Source: an uncultured Alphaproteobacteria bacterium (lineage in GTDB: Bacteria > Pseudomonadota > Alphaproteobacteria > CADEGL01). Taken from it: a DNA stretch of 32,154 nt. Shown one piece after another: positions 16,200-24,187 of this stretch. The notes under the pieces are model-generated. The model made no database searches. It saw only the letters and a list, made by a program, of their open reading frames with translations, and was not told the DNA's origin. Numbering within the stretch: position 1 is the first letter of the stretch; each line of letters starts with the position of its first letter. The DNA lies in assembly GCA_902826885.1 (NCBI GenBank), contig CADEGL010000018.1:1-32154 (forward strand), written 5' to 3'. Both the position numbers and the translations under genes were made by a program.

Positions 16200-18029
16200 T
16201 CAAAGCCCGCCTGCCGCTGTGCGCGGCGCGGGACTGCCGTGGGTTTGTTTCGCGTGAGCCTGGGCATACCAGCCTCCGCGCTGAATCAGCTGATCGTGCG
16301 TGCCCCAATCCTCGACCCGTCCTTCGCGCAGGACGATGATGCGGTCTGCGCGTGCGATCGTGGAAAGACGGTGGGCGATGACGATGATCGTCTTATCGGT
16401 GGCCTCGCGGATATGGAACATCGCCGTGCGGAAATTCTCTTCCGCCTCGGCGTCCAGATTGCTGGTGGGTTCGTCCAGGATCAAGACGGGTGCATTGCGC
16501 ACGAGCGCACGCGCCAGATCCAACCGATGACGCTGCCCGCCGGACAGGCGAATGCCGTCTTCGCCTACGTAAGTGTCGTACCCCTCGGGCAGCGCCGTGA
16601 TGAAATCATGCGCGCCCGCCAGATTCGCGGCCGCCTCGATCTCCGTGTCCGTGGCCCCCGGTTTGCCGTAGCCGATATGCTCGCGCACCGTGACATCGAA
16701 GATCTGCGCGCGCTGAGGCGCATAGCTGATGCCCTGGCGCAGGCTCGGGCGCTCGAATGCCTCGATCGGCACGCCGTCGAACGTCAATTTGCCAGAGTCG
16801 GATTCGCGTAGGCGCAGAAGCATGTCGACCAGCGTGGATTTCCCCGCGCCGGACGGGCCGACCAGAGCCACCAGACGGTGCGCCGGGATCTCGGCATCGA
16901 CGCCGTTCAACGCCGGTGCCGAGCCCGCCGGGTAGCGGAAGACCACGTTTTCGAAGCGGATGCCTTGCTCCAGGTGCTCCAGCATGCGGCCTCCGCCGCG
17001 GGTCTCGCGCGCATCGCCCATGGCCTGCAACCGTTGTTCGAGCGCGCTCAGATGAGGCAGCGAGCCGATCATGCTCTGATACTGCCGCAGCGCTTCCTTC
17101 ACGGTCGGCAGTAGGCGGATCGCCACCACCAGAAGAACGCCAAACTCACCCAAGGTCACGCCCAGCATCGTGTAGCCGACATAGACCATCACCAGCATGA
17201 TCCCGATCGCGATAGGCTCGTAGAGGACGTCGCCGCGCGCGAGAAGAACGCGGGTCCGGATCATGCTGTCGCACTGGCTTTCGGAAAGCTTGCGCTCCAG
17301 CGCCATTTCCGCCTGTTCGGTGCCGGCCAGCCGGATCAGGCGCGGCGAATCCAGCCGCTGCACCAAGAAGGTCGAAAGGCTGCGATTGTCCCTCATCAAC
17401 TGTGCACCGCTTTGCACGGTTTTGCGGAAGACGCCGGCGAGAAAGACGCCCGAAATGGCCATGATGAGAAGGGCCAAGACAACGGCGGGGCCCGAGACGA
17501 TCATCAGAAGAGCAAACAGGACGCAGACCACGACCACATAGCAAGCGATCTGCGGCGGGCTGAACATCGCGTCGATCGCGTATTTGAGCTCGGTGGTCAG
17601 CGAGTTGACCATGGCGCCCACGGTTTCGGCGTCTTGATAGTTCGCGTCGGCGTGCAGATATCGCTGAAAGCCGTCGTTGCGCACGTCGCGGCCGATCTGC
17701 TCGCGCCGGGTGATCATGTAGCTTTGCCGGATATAGAAGACGACCTGGCGCATCAGAAAGGCGAAGAACATCAGGGCCAGCAGCGAGGCGAACCCCAGGG
17801 GGACGCCGAGTGCATCGTAGATCTGGACCAGATAGGTCCAAAGCCGGCTGCTCGAAGCCAGGCGCGTGACGTCACCGCCAGCTTCCATGTACTGGAAGAC
17901 CGGCAGAAACATGCCGATGCCGATGCCTTCGAAAACCGTACTCAGACCCTGCAGCCCGATGATGCCGAGCCAAACGGGGCCGCTGAGACCCATCCGGCGG
18001 GAAATTCGGAAGTATTCGCGAATCGTCAC
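16200..18029 (-). CDS. ABC exporter, fused membrane and ATPase domains (PglK/MsbA-like)
   Basis: A 609-residue half-transporter. The membrane domain covers about 1-330 with hydrophobic segments near 20-45, 80-100, 160-200 and 270-305. The ATPase domain has Walker A GPSGAGKST at 391-399, signature LSGGQRHRLDLA at 495-506 and Walker B VLILDEPTSNLD at 515-526, all intact. It should work as a homodimer in the inner membrane. PglK-type exporters flip lipid-linked oligosaccharides in N-glycosylation and some O-antigen systems, and no Wzx is visible in the window, so it is the best flippase candidate here. Lipid or peptide export cannot be excluded. It begins with GTG at 18029 in a GTGA overlap with the PtmE-like gene and separates the Leg half of the operon from the Pse half. 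Confidence 0.87.
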   Translation of the reverse strand: MTIREYFRISRRMGLSGPVWLGIIGLQGLSTVFEGIGIGMFLPVFQYMEAGGDVTRLASSSRLWTYLVQIYDALGVPLGFASLLALMFFAFLMRQVVFYIRQSYMITRREQIGRDVRNDGFQRYLHADANYQDAETVGAMVNSLTTELKYAIDAMFSPPQIACYVVVVCVLFALLMIVSGPAVVLALLIMAISGVFLAGVFRKTVQSGAQLMRDNRSLSTFLVQRLDSPRLIRLAGTEQAEMALERKLSESQCDSMIRTRVLLARGDVLYEPIAIGIMLVMVYVGYTMLGVTLGEFGVLLVVAIRLLPTVKEALRQYQSMIGSLPHLSALEQRLQAMGDARETRGGGRMLEHLEQGIRFENVVFRYPAGSAPALNGVDAEIPAHRLVALVGPSGAGKSTLVDMLLRLRESDSGKLTFDGVPIEAFERPSLRQGISYAPQRAQIFDVTVREHIGYGKPGATDTEIEAAANLAGAHDFITALPEGYDTYVGEDGIRLSGGQRHRLDLARALVRNAPVLILDEPTSNLDAEAEENFRTAMFHIREATDKTIIVIAHRLSTIARADRIIVLREGRVEDWGTHDQLIQRGGWYAQAHAKQTHGSPAPRTAAGGL

Positions 18030-19072
18030 GGCTTGTGGTCCCGCTCGGCGGCGGCCAGATCATGCGGGCGGCCGATGTCCCGCCAATATTCGTGGATCGG
18101 GAACAGTCCGATGGAAAGGCCGAGCGTGCGGCCCTCATTGAGAAGCTCCGGCATATCCATCGGCCGGTCCGCGGGCACCAGGGCCGCGAACTCGGGGCTT
18201 AGGAGATAGATGCCGCCGGCCACGAAATGGCCGATGCGGGGCTTCTCGTCGATGCGCTCGAACAGGCCTTCGGGTGTGTGCCGGATGACGCCGAACGGAA
18301 TATCGACTTCGTGCCGCGCGACGCCGATGGTGGCGTCGTAACCGTGGCGCGTGTGGAAGGCGGCCATGGCATTGAAATCGACGCCGCTGATCACGTCGCC
18401 GTTCACGACCAGGACGGCGCCACGCAAAGGGCGGGGAAGTTGGCCCAGGGCGCCGATCGTGCCCCGCTGCTCGCCTTCGTGGACAGTCTTGACCCGCGCG
18501 CGGGCGGCGCGCGCGCCGACGAAAGCATCGATCTGGTCGGCCAGATAGTGGACCGATACGAAGATCTCGGGCACGCCCGCGTCTTCCAGCGCCGTCAGCA
18601 CATGTTCCAGGATCGGCTTGTCGCCGACGTTCAGAAGCGGTTTGGGCGTGTCCTTGGTGCGTTCGCCCAGCCGCGTGCCGCGTCCACCGGCCATCACCAA
18701 GGCGGTTTCCACCGCCGCACTGGACGGAACGCCGGCTACCAGCACCTCGCGTACGCGTCCGTCCGCATCGACCACGGGCAGGAACGCTTTGTAACCGCCG
18801 ATCTTGCGCAGCTTTTCCTGATTGGCGGCCTCTTCTCCGATCCGCCCCACGAGAGGGTCGCGGTGCAGGCACTGGCTGACCGGCGCGTCCAGTGTGCCGC
18901 CGGCCAGCATCGCGCGGCGGATGTCGCCGTCGGTGAGGGTGCCCAGAAGCTTTCCGTCGGGACCGATGATCAGTTGGAACAGATGGTCGGTCGCGTTCAA
19001 GCGCGCTAGCGCGTCGCGCGTGGTCGCGGCGGCGCGGCAGAGATAAGGCGCGATATCAACCAGGCGTGTCAT
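18026..19072 (-). CDS. ptmE: CBS-domain sugar-1-phosphate nucleotidyltransferase (PtmE-like)
   Basis: A 348-residue protein joining an N-terminal CBS pair (about 1-118, LLGTLTDGDIRRAML at 42-56) to a nucleotidyltransferase with VMAGGRGTRLGERTKDTPKP at 126-145. This is the layout of Campylobacter PtmE, the glucosamine-1-phosphate guanylyltransferase that starts the GDP-linked legionaminic acid pathway. NEGRTLGLSIGLFPIHEYW and DIGRPHDL near the C-terminus match the family. In this operon it would supply the GDP-sugar precursor for Leg. The CBS pair suggests allosteric control by an adenylate ligand. ATG at 19072 follows the NeuA stop by three bases. GDP rather than UDP specificity is inferred from family and context. 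Confidence 0.82.
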   Translation of the reverse strand: MTRLVDIAPYLCRAAATTRDALARLNATDHLFQLIIGPDGKLLGTLTDGDIRRAMLAGGTLDAPVSQCLHRDPLVGRIGEEAANQEKLRKIGGYKAFLPVVDADGRVREVLVAGVPSSAAVETALVMAGGRGTRLGERTKDTPKPLLNVGDKPILEHVLTALEDAGVPEIFVSVHYLADQIDAFVGARAARARVKTVHEGEQRGTIGALGQLPRPLRGAVLVVNGDVISGVDFNAMAAFHTRHGYDATIGVARHEVDIPFGVIRHTPEGLFERIDEKPRIGHFVAGGIYLLSPEFAALVPADRPMDMPELLNEGRTLGLSIGLFPIHEYWRDIGRPHDLAAAERDHKP

Positions 19073-19075
19073 GGC

Positions 19076-19771
19076 TTATTCGATCACCGTGCCCGTCAGG
19101 CCGCATGCGTCGGCCGCTTGGGCCATCTTCCAGTCGTCTTCATCGTCGATGTCGAGCGCGGCCACGTCGTTCATCACCAGCGGCAAGGTCCGCGCCGGAA
19201 ACAGCGAGCCCGTCCGCCGCAGCGCCTCTGTCCGCACCAGGTAAAGCGCGCCGTTCGGCGTGAGCAAGACGTGTGGCTCGCTCTCGTCGGATAAAGGCGC
19301 GGCATAACCGTCCCGGCCGAGCGAGAAGAGGTGACGCGGCGCGCGGTCGATGCGCGCCATGGCGACGACGGCCTCCGCATCCGGGCGAGCGTCGAGTTTC
19401 GCCAACGCCTTGGCGATGCAGGCGCCATCGCGAAAGGGCGAAGTGACCTGCAGAACCATGACGGATGCCGGGTCCTGTCCCCGCGATTCCTTGAACCAGT
19501 CGACGGCGTGCAGAACGACGGGCGCGGTAGCCGCTTCATCATGGGACAATGTCGCGGGGCGTAAGAATGGCACCAGCCAGCCCAGAGCGGCGCCCGCCGC
19601 GGCGATCTCTTCGTCGTCGGTCGAAAGAACGCAGGTTGCTTGCGCGCCCGATCCCCGCAAGGCGTCGGCGGTGCGCGCCAGCAGGCTACGGCGGCCCAGG
19701 GTGCGCAGGTTCTTGCCCGGCAGGCGCTTCGATCCACCGCGTGCCGGCACGACGACGAGAAGCCCGCTCAC
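19076..19771 (-). CDS. neuA: NeuA-type CMP-nonulosonate cytidylyltransferase (probable CMP-Leg synthase)
   Basis: A 231-residue cytidylyltransferase whose N-terminal VVVPARGGSKRLPGKN (positions 6-21) is the CTP-binding signature of NeuA, LegF and PtmB. VLQVTSPFRDGACI at about 124-137 is the conserved LQPTSP-type motif, and MNDVAALDIDDEDDW near the C-terminus is also typical. The start is GTG at 19771, overlapping the preceding gene as GTGA; an ATG 30 bases upstream would lie inside that gene. As the Leg half of the operon lies upstream and the Pse block has its own SpsF-type enzyme, CMP-legionaminic acid is the likely product. Sialic acid activation is less likely because of the accompanying LegC. 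Confidence 0.87.
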   Translation of the reverse strand: MSGLLVVVPARGGSKRLPGKNLRTLGRRSLLARTADALRGSGAQATCVLSTDDEEIAAAGAALGWLVPFLRPATLSHDEAATAPVVLHAVDWFKESRGQDPASVMVLQVTSPFRDGACIAKALAKLDARPDAEAVVAMARIDRAPRHLFSLGRDGYAAPLSDESEPHVLLTPNGALYLVRTEALRRTGSLFPARTLPLVMNDVAALDIDDEDDWKMAQAADACGLTGTVIE

Positions 19772-20598
19772 GTCAGTCTCGCCCGCGCGTTTTTGGCCCA
19801 ATTCCCGAAACCCAACCGGAATGCGCGAAAGGCCGAAACATGTGTCGGGTCCGCGCGGAACGGGTCCATGTGCTCGGCCTTGGTCAGGTTCGAGGGATCG
19901 TCGAAATCATGCTTGACCGTATAAGCGATCACCCGATTCGTACCCGTGATCTGTATCGAGCCGCTCCACGCACTCTCGCCGGGCGCCAGCAGCGCCTCCA
20001 GCGCCAGACGTTTCGCCGACTGGGCCGGGACGCGCGTGCGCGGCAGTGATCTGCCGTCGCTCGTGCGCAGCTCGGTCAGGATGGGCATCTTGTAAGGGTT
20101 GACGAAAATGACGCTTTCTCCGAGCCCTTTGACCCGATCGATCCGGACGACAGGATAACCGTCCAGGTAATGGCCGAACTCGGCGATCTGGGCGATCACG
20201 CGCGGCTCGCCGAACTTGTACTGCACGCAGGTGAAGAAAGACTTCCGGCCGGGCGCGAAATACGCGGCATACTGCGCTGGTACTTCGGTGCCAACGAAAT
20301 CGGGCGTGTGGTCATGCGTCTCGGCGGCAAATTCGAGATACCCTCCGTCTACATCCCAGTCCGGCGTGGGCGGCCAGACGAATGTGCCCGGCGCGGCGCC
20401 GGCCAGATGCCCATTTTCAAAATGCAGATCGTCGATCCGTTCGTGCGCCAAGCGTTCCTGACGCCAGACCCGCCAGCTTAACGCGATACGGCCGCTGCCG
20501 CGCCGCAGGGTCGCGCCGAGAGCGTCCATGGGCACCGTCAGCGCGCAGCCGTAGCCGCCGGGCAGCCAACAGATTTTCGGCGGCAAGTACGCTTTCAC
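19768..20598 (-). CDS. Unrecognised protein, probably beta-rich
   Basis: A 276-residue protein I do not recognise. It is rich in aromatic residues and short alternating hydrophobic stretches, suggesting beta strands. There is no clear signal peptide or membrane segment. The start is GTG at 20598, overlapping the BFD-domain gene stop as GTGA, and its own stop overlaps neuA as GTGA, so it is embedded in the Leg-pathway part of the operon. Striking segments are KICWLPGGYGCAL at 8-20 with two cysteines, TPDWDVDGGYLEF near 85-97 and AYTVKHDFDDPSN near 223-235, rich in Asp and His and possibly metal-binding. The C-terminal half has a loose pattern similarity to the end of the neighbouring BFD-domain protein. 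No function is proposed beyond glycan-related. Confidence 0.75.
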   Translation of the reverse strand: MKAYLPPKICWLPGGYGCALTVPMDALGATLRRGSGRIALSWRVWRQERLAHERIDDLHFENGHLAGAAPGTFVWPPTPDWDVDGGYLEFAAETHDHTPDFVGTEVPAQYAAYFAPGRKSFFTCVQYKFGEPRVIAQIAEFGHYLDGYPVVRIDRVKGLGESVIFVNPYKMPILTELRTSDGRSLPRTRVPAQSAKRLALEALLAPGESAWSGSIQITGTNRVIAYTVKHDFDDPSNLTKAEHMDPFRADPTHVSAFRAFRLGFGNWAKNARARLT

Positions 20599-21524
20599 AG
20601 ATGATCCAGGGCGATCCGGTCGAGCGTCGGCGATGCGGTCATGACGTGAACCTTGCCGCGACCGCGGCCGCGATAGCGATAGGTAAGGGGCTGTCCGGGT
20701 TTGGCGTGCTTGGCCGAGGGTTCGATCACGCGCGCGCCGAAAGGCGGAACTTCGATACGCATCGGGGCGGTCGTCTCCTCGGCGAAGTCGAATTCGAGAA
20801 ACAGCGGGCGCGCAGCCACGTTTACCGCGGTGAACAGGATGCGCGTCTCGCCCGGAGCGTGGATCGCGGTCAGCCAGGCCCGGGGGTCTGGAGCCGCGCC
20901 CTGTATGTGCAACGTCGTGTTGCTGCGGGCGGCCTCCACCTCGAAATGCGGGCGGGTCGTTCCACGCACGCCGGGCGAAAGGCCCCAGCGGGATATCTCG
21001 ACGCTGCCGACCGACAGCGCCTCGCCGGACGGCGCCCCCGAGAACGTGATGGCTTTGCTTTCGCCGCAACCGACGTCATGGCGCTCGCGCCCGCTCACGC
21101 GGCCTTCGCCGTCGCGAACGGTCAGCACGAACCGGTGGGGCGGCACGCCGACTTTCTTGCCGAGCACCATCGGCTGGTTGACCAGCCACAGACGCTCCAC
21201 GATGCCGCGCCCGGACAAGAGCGGAATGGTGTTGGTGAGCCGGAACGGGATTTGCGGCGCGATGCGGTCGAGGACGTCGTATATGCGCCGCTTCAGCGGG
21301 CGCCGCTCCTGGCGCGCGACGTGGTGGCCAGCCGCCGATGTCCGGTCCTTTGGCGCGTTCACGAAAAGATATTCCACGTCCAGAAGGCACGCCGTGCAGC
21401 GGCTTCCCGCGTGGGTTTCCTCGAGAAACCGCTCGAAGTTCGAACCCGAGGCGGCCTTCTCCAAGTTGCCGCGCGTCAAGTTGAAGCAACCGCAGACGAT
21501 CTCTTGCCTGTTGTCTTCCGGCAT
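20595..21524 (-). CDS. Unrecognised protein with N-terminal BFD-like [2Fe-2S] motif
   Basis: A 309-residue protein. Residues 9-50 contain CGC at 11-13 and CTAC at 43-46, a CxC-x29-CxxC pattern close to the [2Fe-2S] site of bacterioferritin-associated ferredoxin-like (BFD) domains, where spacing is usually about 31-34. The remaining 250 residues look beta-rich and match no family I know; segments include RFVLTVRDGEGRV and MRIEVPPFGARVIEP. The start is the ATG at 21524, 11 bp after the amidotransferase stop; an earlier in-frame start would overlap that gene. Its stop overlaps the next unknown gene as GTGA. Possible roles are an iron-sulfur scaffold, electron transfer to an unknown sugar-modifying step or a zinc-binding mimic. 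The cluster type is inferred from spacing only. Confidence 0.78.
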   Translation of the reverse strand: MPEDNRQEIVCGCFNLTRGNLEKAASGSNFERFLEETHAGSRCTACLLDVEYLFVNAPKDRTSAAGHHVARQERRPLKRRIYDVLDRIAPQIPFRLTNTIPLLSGRGIVERLWLVNQPMVLGKKVGVPPHRFVLTVRDGEGRVSGRERHDVGCGESKAITFSGAPSGEALSVGSVEISRWGLSPGVRGTTRPHFEVEAARSNTTLHIQGAAPDPRAWLTAIHAPGETRILFTAVNVAARPLFLEFDFAEETTAPMRIEVPPFGARVIEPSAKHAKPGQPLTYRYRGRGRGKVHVMTASPTLDRIALDHL

Positions 21525-21535
21525 GGTCCGCGCCG

Positions 21536-22798
21536 TCAGTCCACCTTGTGCCGCAACTCCCATCCGTTGGCGCCCTTGCGCCATAGATGGGGTGAGCGGA
21601 AACGGTCGGCGGTTTCGAAGAACTCGGTTTCGTCCATATCGAGATAGGCCAGAAACTCCTTGAGGAATTTGCGCGGCACCTCGCCGTCATAGCGGCGCAC
21701 CAACGCCACGCCTTCCTCGCGGGTGATGTGGTGGTTGCGGATTTCCTGACTGGCGTCGTAGGTCGAGCGGCCCAAGCCGAACTTTATGAATGTCGTCCAG
21801 TAGTGATAGCCGTCGGTCTTGTCGTCGATGGAGTTGTACTTGGAATAGGTGCCTTCGGTGCGCTCGGTGTTGGCCTGAAAGCCCGCGTGCTCGACGGAAT
21901 AGTAGTAACACTCCTGCGGAGTCCATTTGAGGTAGTAACCCAGGTAATGCACCTGGATTTCCGCCTTCGCCAATTCCTCCGCATCGGCCGGCATATAGGG
22001 TTCCATGCGGCCGACTTCGATGCCGTGGGCCGGCAGTTCCTGCAGCGGAACGCCGCCGAAATACATCTGGGCGTTTGCCGCGCGGATGCGGGCGTAATAG
22101 GACGCGTCGCGCTGCGCCTGCTTGTTCTCCGTGATCGGGTTCCCGTACTCCGCTTCGTTCTCGCCGTAGAACACGAGCGGGATATTCATGCGCAAGGCCA
22201 TCTTGGGCGCATAGTTCTTCTGGCCAAGGATGAAAGGTTGAAACGGGTGCAGCAGGTTCTTGTAAGCCAAGGCCGTCAACTTGCGATGCACCTGGCCGTC
22301 GGGATGGAACAGGAAATTGTCGAACCCGGCCTTGTGCACCCAGCCTTGGAAATTGTGCCAGCCCACGTCGGTGTACAAATGCGGCGCCCACGTCACCGTC
22401 AGCGGATGCATGCCGTACTTCGCCTTCAGGACGTGCGAGGCATAGACGGAATCCTTGCCGCCCGAGCCCGGCACCAGACAGTCGTAGGAGCCGTTGCGCG
22501 AACGGTAGCGATCGCAGACTTCCTGCAACTCGCGTTCGCGCGCCTCCCAATCGACAAGCGTGTCCTTCATGCGCGCGTAGAGGCACGCATCGCAAATGCC
22601 CTCTTCATTGAGCGCCAAAGTCGTCTTCTTGGAATTGGCATGATGCTCAAACTCCACGGCCGACGCCGGCCGCTGGTTCGACATGACGCAGCTCTTGCAG
22701 AACCTCACGTTTCCCGGCAGCCCGTACTTGATCTCCAGCGGGCCTTCCTTCGGGTCCATCAGGTACGTCTTGCCGTCCTTCTCGATCGTATCGGCCAT
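21536..22798 (-). CDS. N-acetyl sugar amidotransferase (PseA/WbpG family)
   Basis: A 420-residue PP-loop ATPase. CKSC at 34-37 and CDAC at 69-72 form a probable zinc site, and PGSGGKDS at 110-117 is the PP-loop. This matches the WbpG/PseA family, which converts an N-acetyl group on a sugar into an N-acetamidino group using ammonia. The two genes just upstream encode HisH- and HisF-like proteins, the known ammonia-supplying partners of this family. The start is ATG at 22798 with GAGAG upstream, 10 bp after the HisH stop. It may act on Leg or Pse; its place within the Leg half and before neuA favours Leg, as with PtmG of Campylobacter, but this is inference. Downstream lies the BFD-domain gene. 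Confidence 0.92.
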   Translation of the reverse strand: MADTIEKDGKTYLMDPKEGPLEIKYGLPGNVRFCKSCVMSNQRPASAVEFEHHANSKKTTLALNEEGICDACLYARMKDTLVDWEARERELQEVCDRYRSRNGSYDCLVPGSGGKDSVYASHVLKAKYGMHPLTVTWAPHLYTDVGWHNFQGWVHKAGFDNFLFHPDGQVHRKLTALAYKNLLHPFQPFILGQKNYAPKMALRMNIPLVFYGENEAEYGNPITENKQAQRDASYYARIRAANAQMYFGGVPLQELPAHGIEVGRMEPYMPADAEELAKAEIQVHYLGYYLKWTPQECYYYSVEHAGFQANTERTEGTYSKYNSIDDKTDGYHYWTTFIKFGLGRSTYDASQEIRNHHITREEGVALVRRYDGEVPRKFLKEFLAYLDMDETEFFETADRFRSPHLWRKGANGWELRHKVD

Positions 22799-22808
22799 TA
22801 TTCTCTCG

Positions 22809-23429
22809 TCAGGGCGTGAAGCGGACAAAGCGCTCGATCAGGTTTAGGCCAACCGGACCGCTTTTCTCGGGATGGAACTGGAAACCGACGACGTTGCCGC
22901 GCCGAAATGCGACGGGCACATCCGCGCCGTTGACCGCGATGGTGGCGGCCACGTCCGCGCCGTCGGCGACGAACGGCGCATAGGAATGCACGAAGTACAC
23001 CATGGCGCCGTCGGGCGTGCCGTCGAAGAAGGCGCCGCGCGTTCGAAGCGCGCGCCAGCCGACATTGGGAATTCGGACCGCGTCGGGTCCGCCGTTGCCC
23101 TCCGGCAAGCGGCGCACGGCTCCCGCTATGAGGCCGAGGCCGTCGTGCCGTCCGAACTCCTCGCCCGCGTCCAGCATGACCTGAGCGCCGACGCAGATGC
23201 CCAACATGGGCACGCCGCGCGCTGCCGCGCGCTTCAACGGCTCGATCAGGCCACGCGATCGCAGTCCTTCCATGCAGTCGCCGAACGCACCCACGCCGGG
23301 AAGAACGATGCGTTCGGCGCGCTCGGCCGCATCCGCATCCGCGGTGATTTCGTAAGGCACATCCAGATGGCGCAGCGCCTGGCCCGTGCTGAACAGGTTG
23401 CCCCGTCCGTAATCGATGACCGTGATCAC
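22809..23429 (-). CDS. hisH: HisH-like glutamine amidotransferase subunit
   Basis: A 206-residue class I glutaminase. The catalytic triad is visible: Cys79 in LGICVGAQ (76-83), and His186 and Glu188 in FQFHPEKSG (183-191). PGVGAFGD at 44-51 is the family oxyanion region. It should hydrolyse glutamine and channel ammonia through the HisF-like partner to the PP-loop amidotransferase. The start is GTG at 23429, overlapping the hisF-like stop as GTGA, so the two are coupled. No other histidine genes are nearby and the partner HisF has an altered catalytic Asp, so a role in histidine synthesis is unlikely. Confidence 0.9.
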   Translation of the reverse strand: MITVIDYGRGNLFSTGQALRHLDVPYEITADADAAERAERIVLPGVGAFGDCMEGLRSRGLIEPLKRAAARGVPMLGICVGAQVMLDAGEEFGRHDGLGLIAGAVRRLPEGNGGPDAVRIPNVGWRALRTRGAFFDGTPDGAMVYFVHSYAPFVADGADVAATIAVNGADVPVAFRRGNVVGFQFHPEKSGPVGLNLIERFVRFTP

Positions 23430-24187
23430 GTCCGCACCGCGACGCCTTGATCCGCCAGGTAAGACTTCAATGCGGGAACCGGAGCGGTGCCGTAATGAAA
23501 GATGCTGGCACAGGCGACCGCGTCGATCGTGCCTGTCGCGACCAGCGACCGGACATGCTCGGGCGTTCCGGCGCCGCCGCAGGCGATCACCGGGATGCGC
23601 ACCCGCTCGTGAACCGCGCCGATCAGCGCGGAATCGAAGCCGCTCTTGGTGCCTTCCTGATCGACCGATGTGACCAGGATCTCTCCCGCGCCCAGCCGTT
23701 CCGCTTCCACCACCCAGTCCAGGACATCGATCCCGGTGGTCTCGCGGCCGTTATCGGTCAAGGCTTCCCATTTTCCGGGCGCGCGCCGTTTGGCCTCGAC
23801 CGAAAGGACGATGCATTGCGAGCCCAGCGCCTCGGCCGCTTCCTTGAGGAAGGCGGGCCGCGCGATGGCCGCGGTGTTGATGGCCACCTTGTCGGCGCCG
23901 CTGCGCAGCGCCGCGACGATATCGTCCAACGAACGGATGCCGCCGCCGACGGTCAATGGCACGAACACGTCACGCGCGGCTTCCTCGACCACCGCAAGGA
24001 TGTTGTTGCGGCCGTAGAGCGAGGCCACGATGTCCATGTAGACAATCTCGTCCACGCCCTGTTCGTAATAACGCCGCGCCAGTTCGCCGGGCTTGCCCAC
24101 GACGCGCAGCCCTTCCAGGTGAACGCCTTTCACGACGTTGGGACCTTTGATGTCCAGGCGCGCGATGATACGGACCGGCGGCTTCAT
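23426..24187 (-). CDS. hisF: HisF-like cyclase subunit, ammonia channel for sugar amidination
   Basis: A 253-residue TIM-barrel protein of HisF length. RLDIKGPNVVKG at 10-21 keeps the first catalytic Asp (Asp12), and TSVDQEGTKSG at 173-183 is conserved. The second catalytic Asp of true HisF, in a motif such as VAIDAKR, is Glu131 here (LSVEAKRR, 128-135), and the KDG after the first Asp is KGP. These changes suggest loss of imidazole-glycerol-phosphate synthesis with the ammonia tunnel retained. Start is ATG at 24187, overlapping the previous gene as ATGA. With HisH and the PP-loop enzyme it should form a dedicated amidination complex. Confidence 0.9.
   Translation of the reverse strand: MKPPVRIIARLDIKGPNVVKGVHLEGLRVVGKPGELARRYYEQGVDEIVYMDIVASLYGRNNILAVVEEAARDVFVPLTVGGGIRSLDDIVAALRSGADKVAINTAAIARPAFLKEAAEALGSQCIVLSVEAKRRAPGKWEALTDNGRETTGIDVLDWVVEAERLGAGEILVTSVDQEGTKSGFDSALIGAVHERVRIPVIACGGAGTPEHVRSLVATGTIDAVACASIFHYGTAPVPALKSYLADQGVAVRT

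Noticed and set aside
22809-24187. hisH and hisF as part of histidine biosynthesis
   Set aside because: No other his genes are nearby, the HisF-like protein has Glu for the second catalytic Asp, and both are coupled to a PP-loop sugar amidotransferase.
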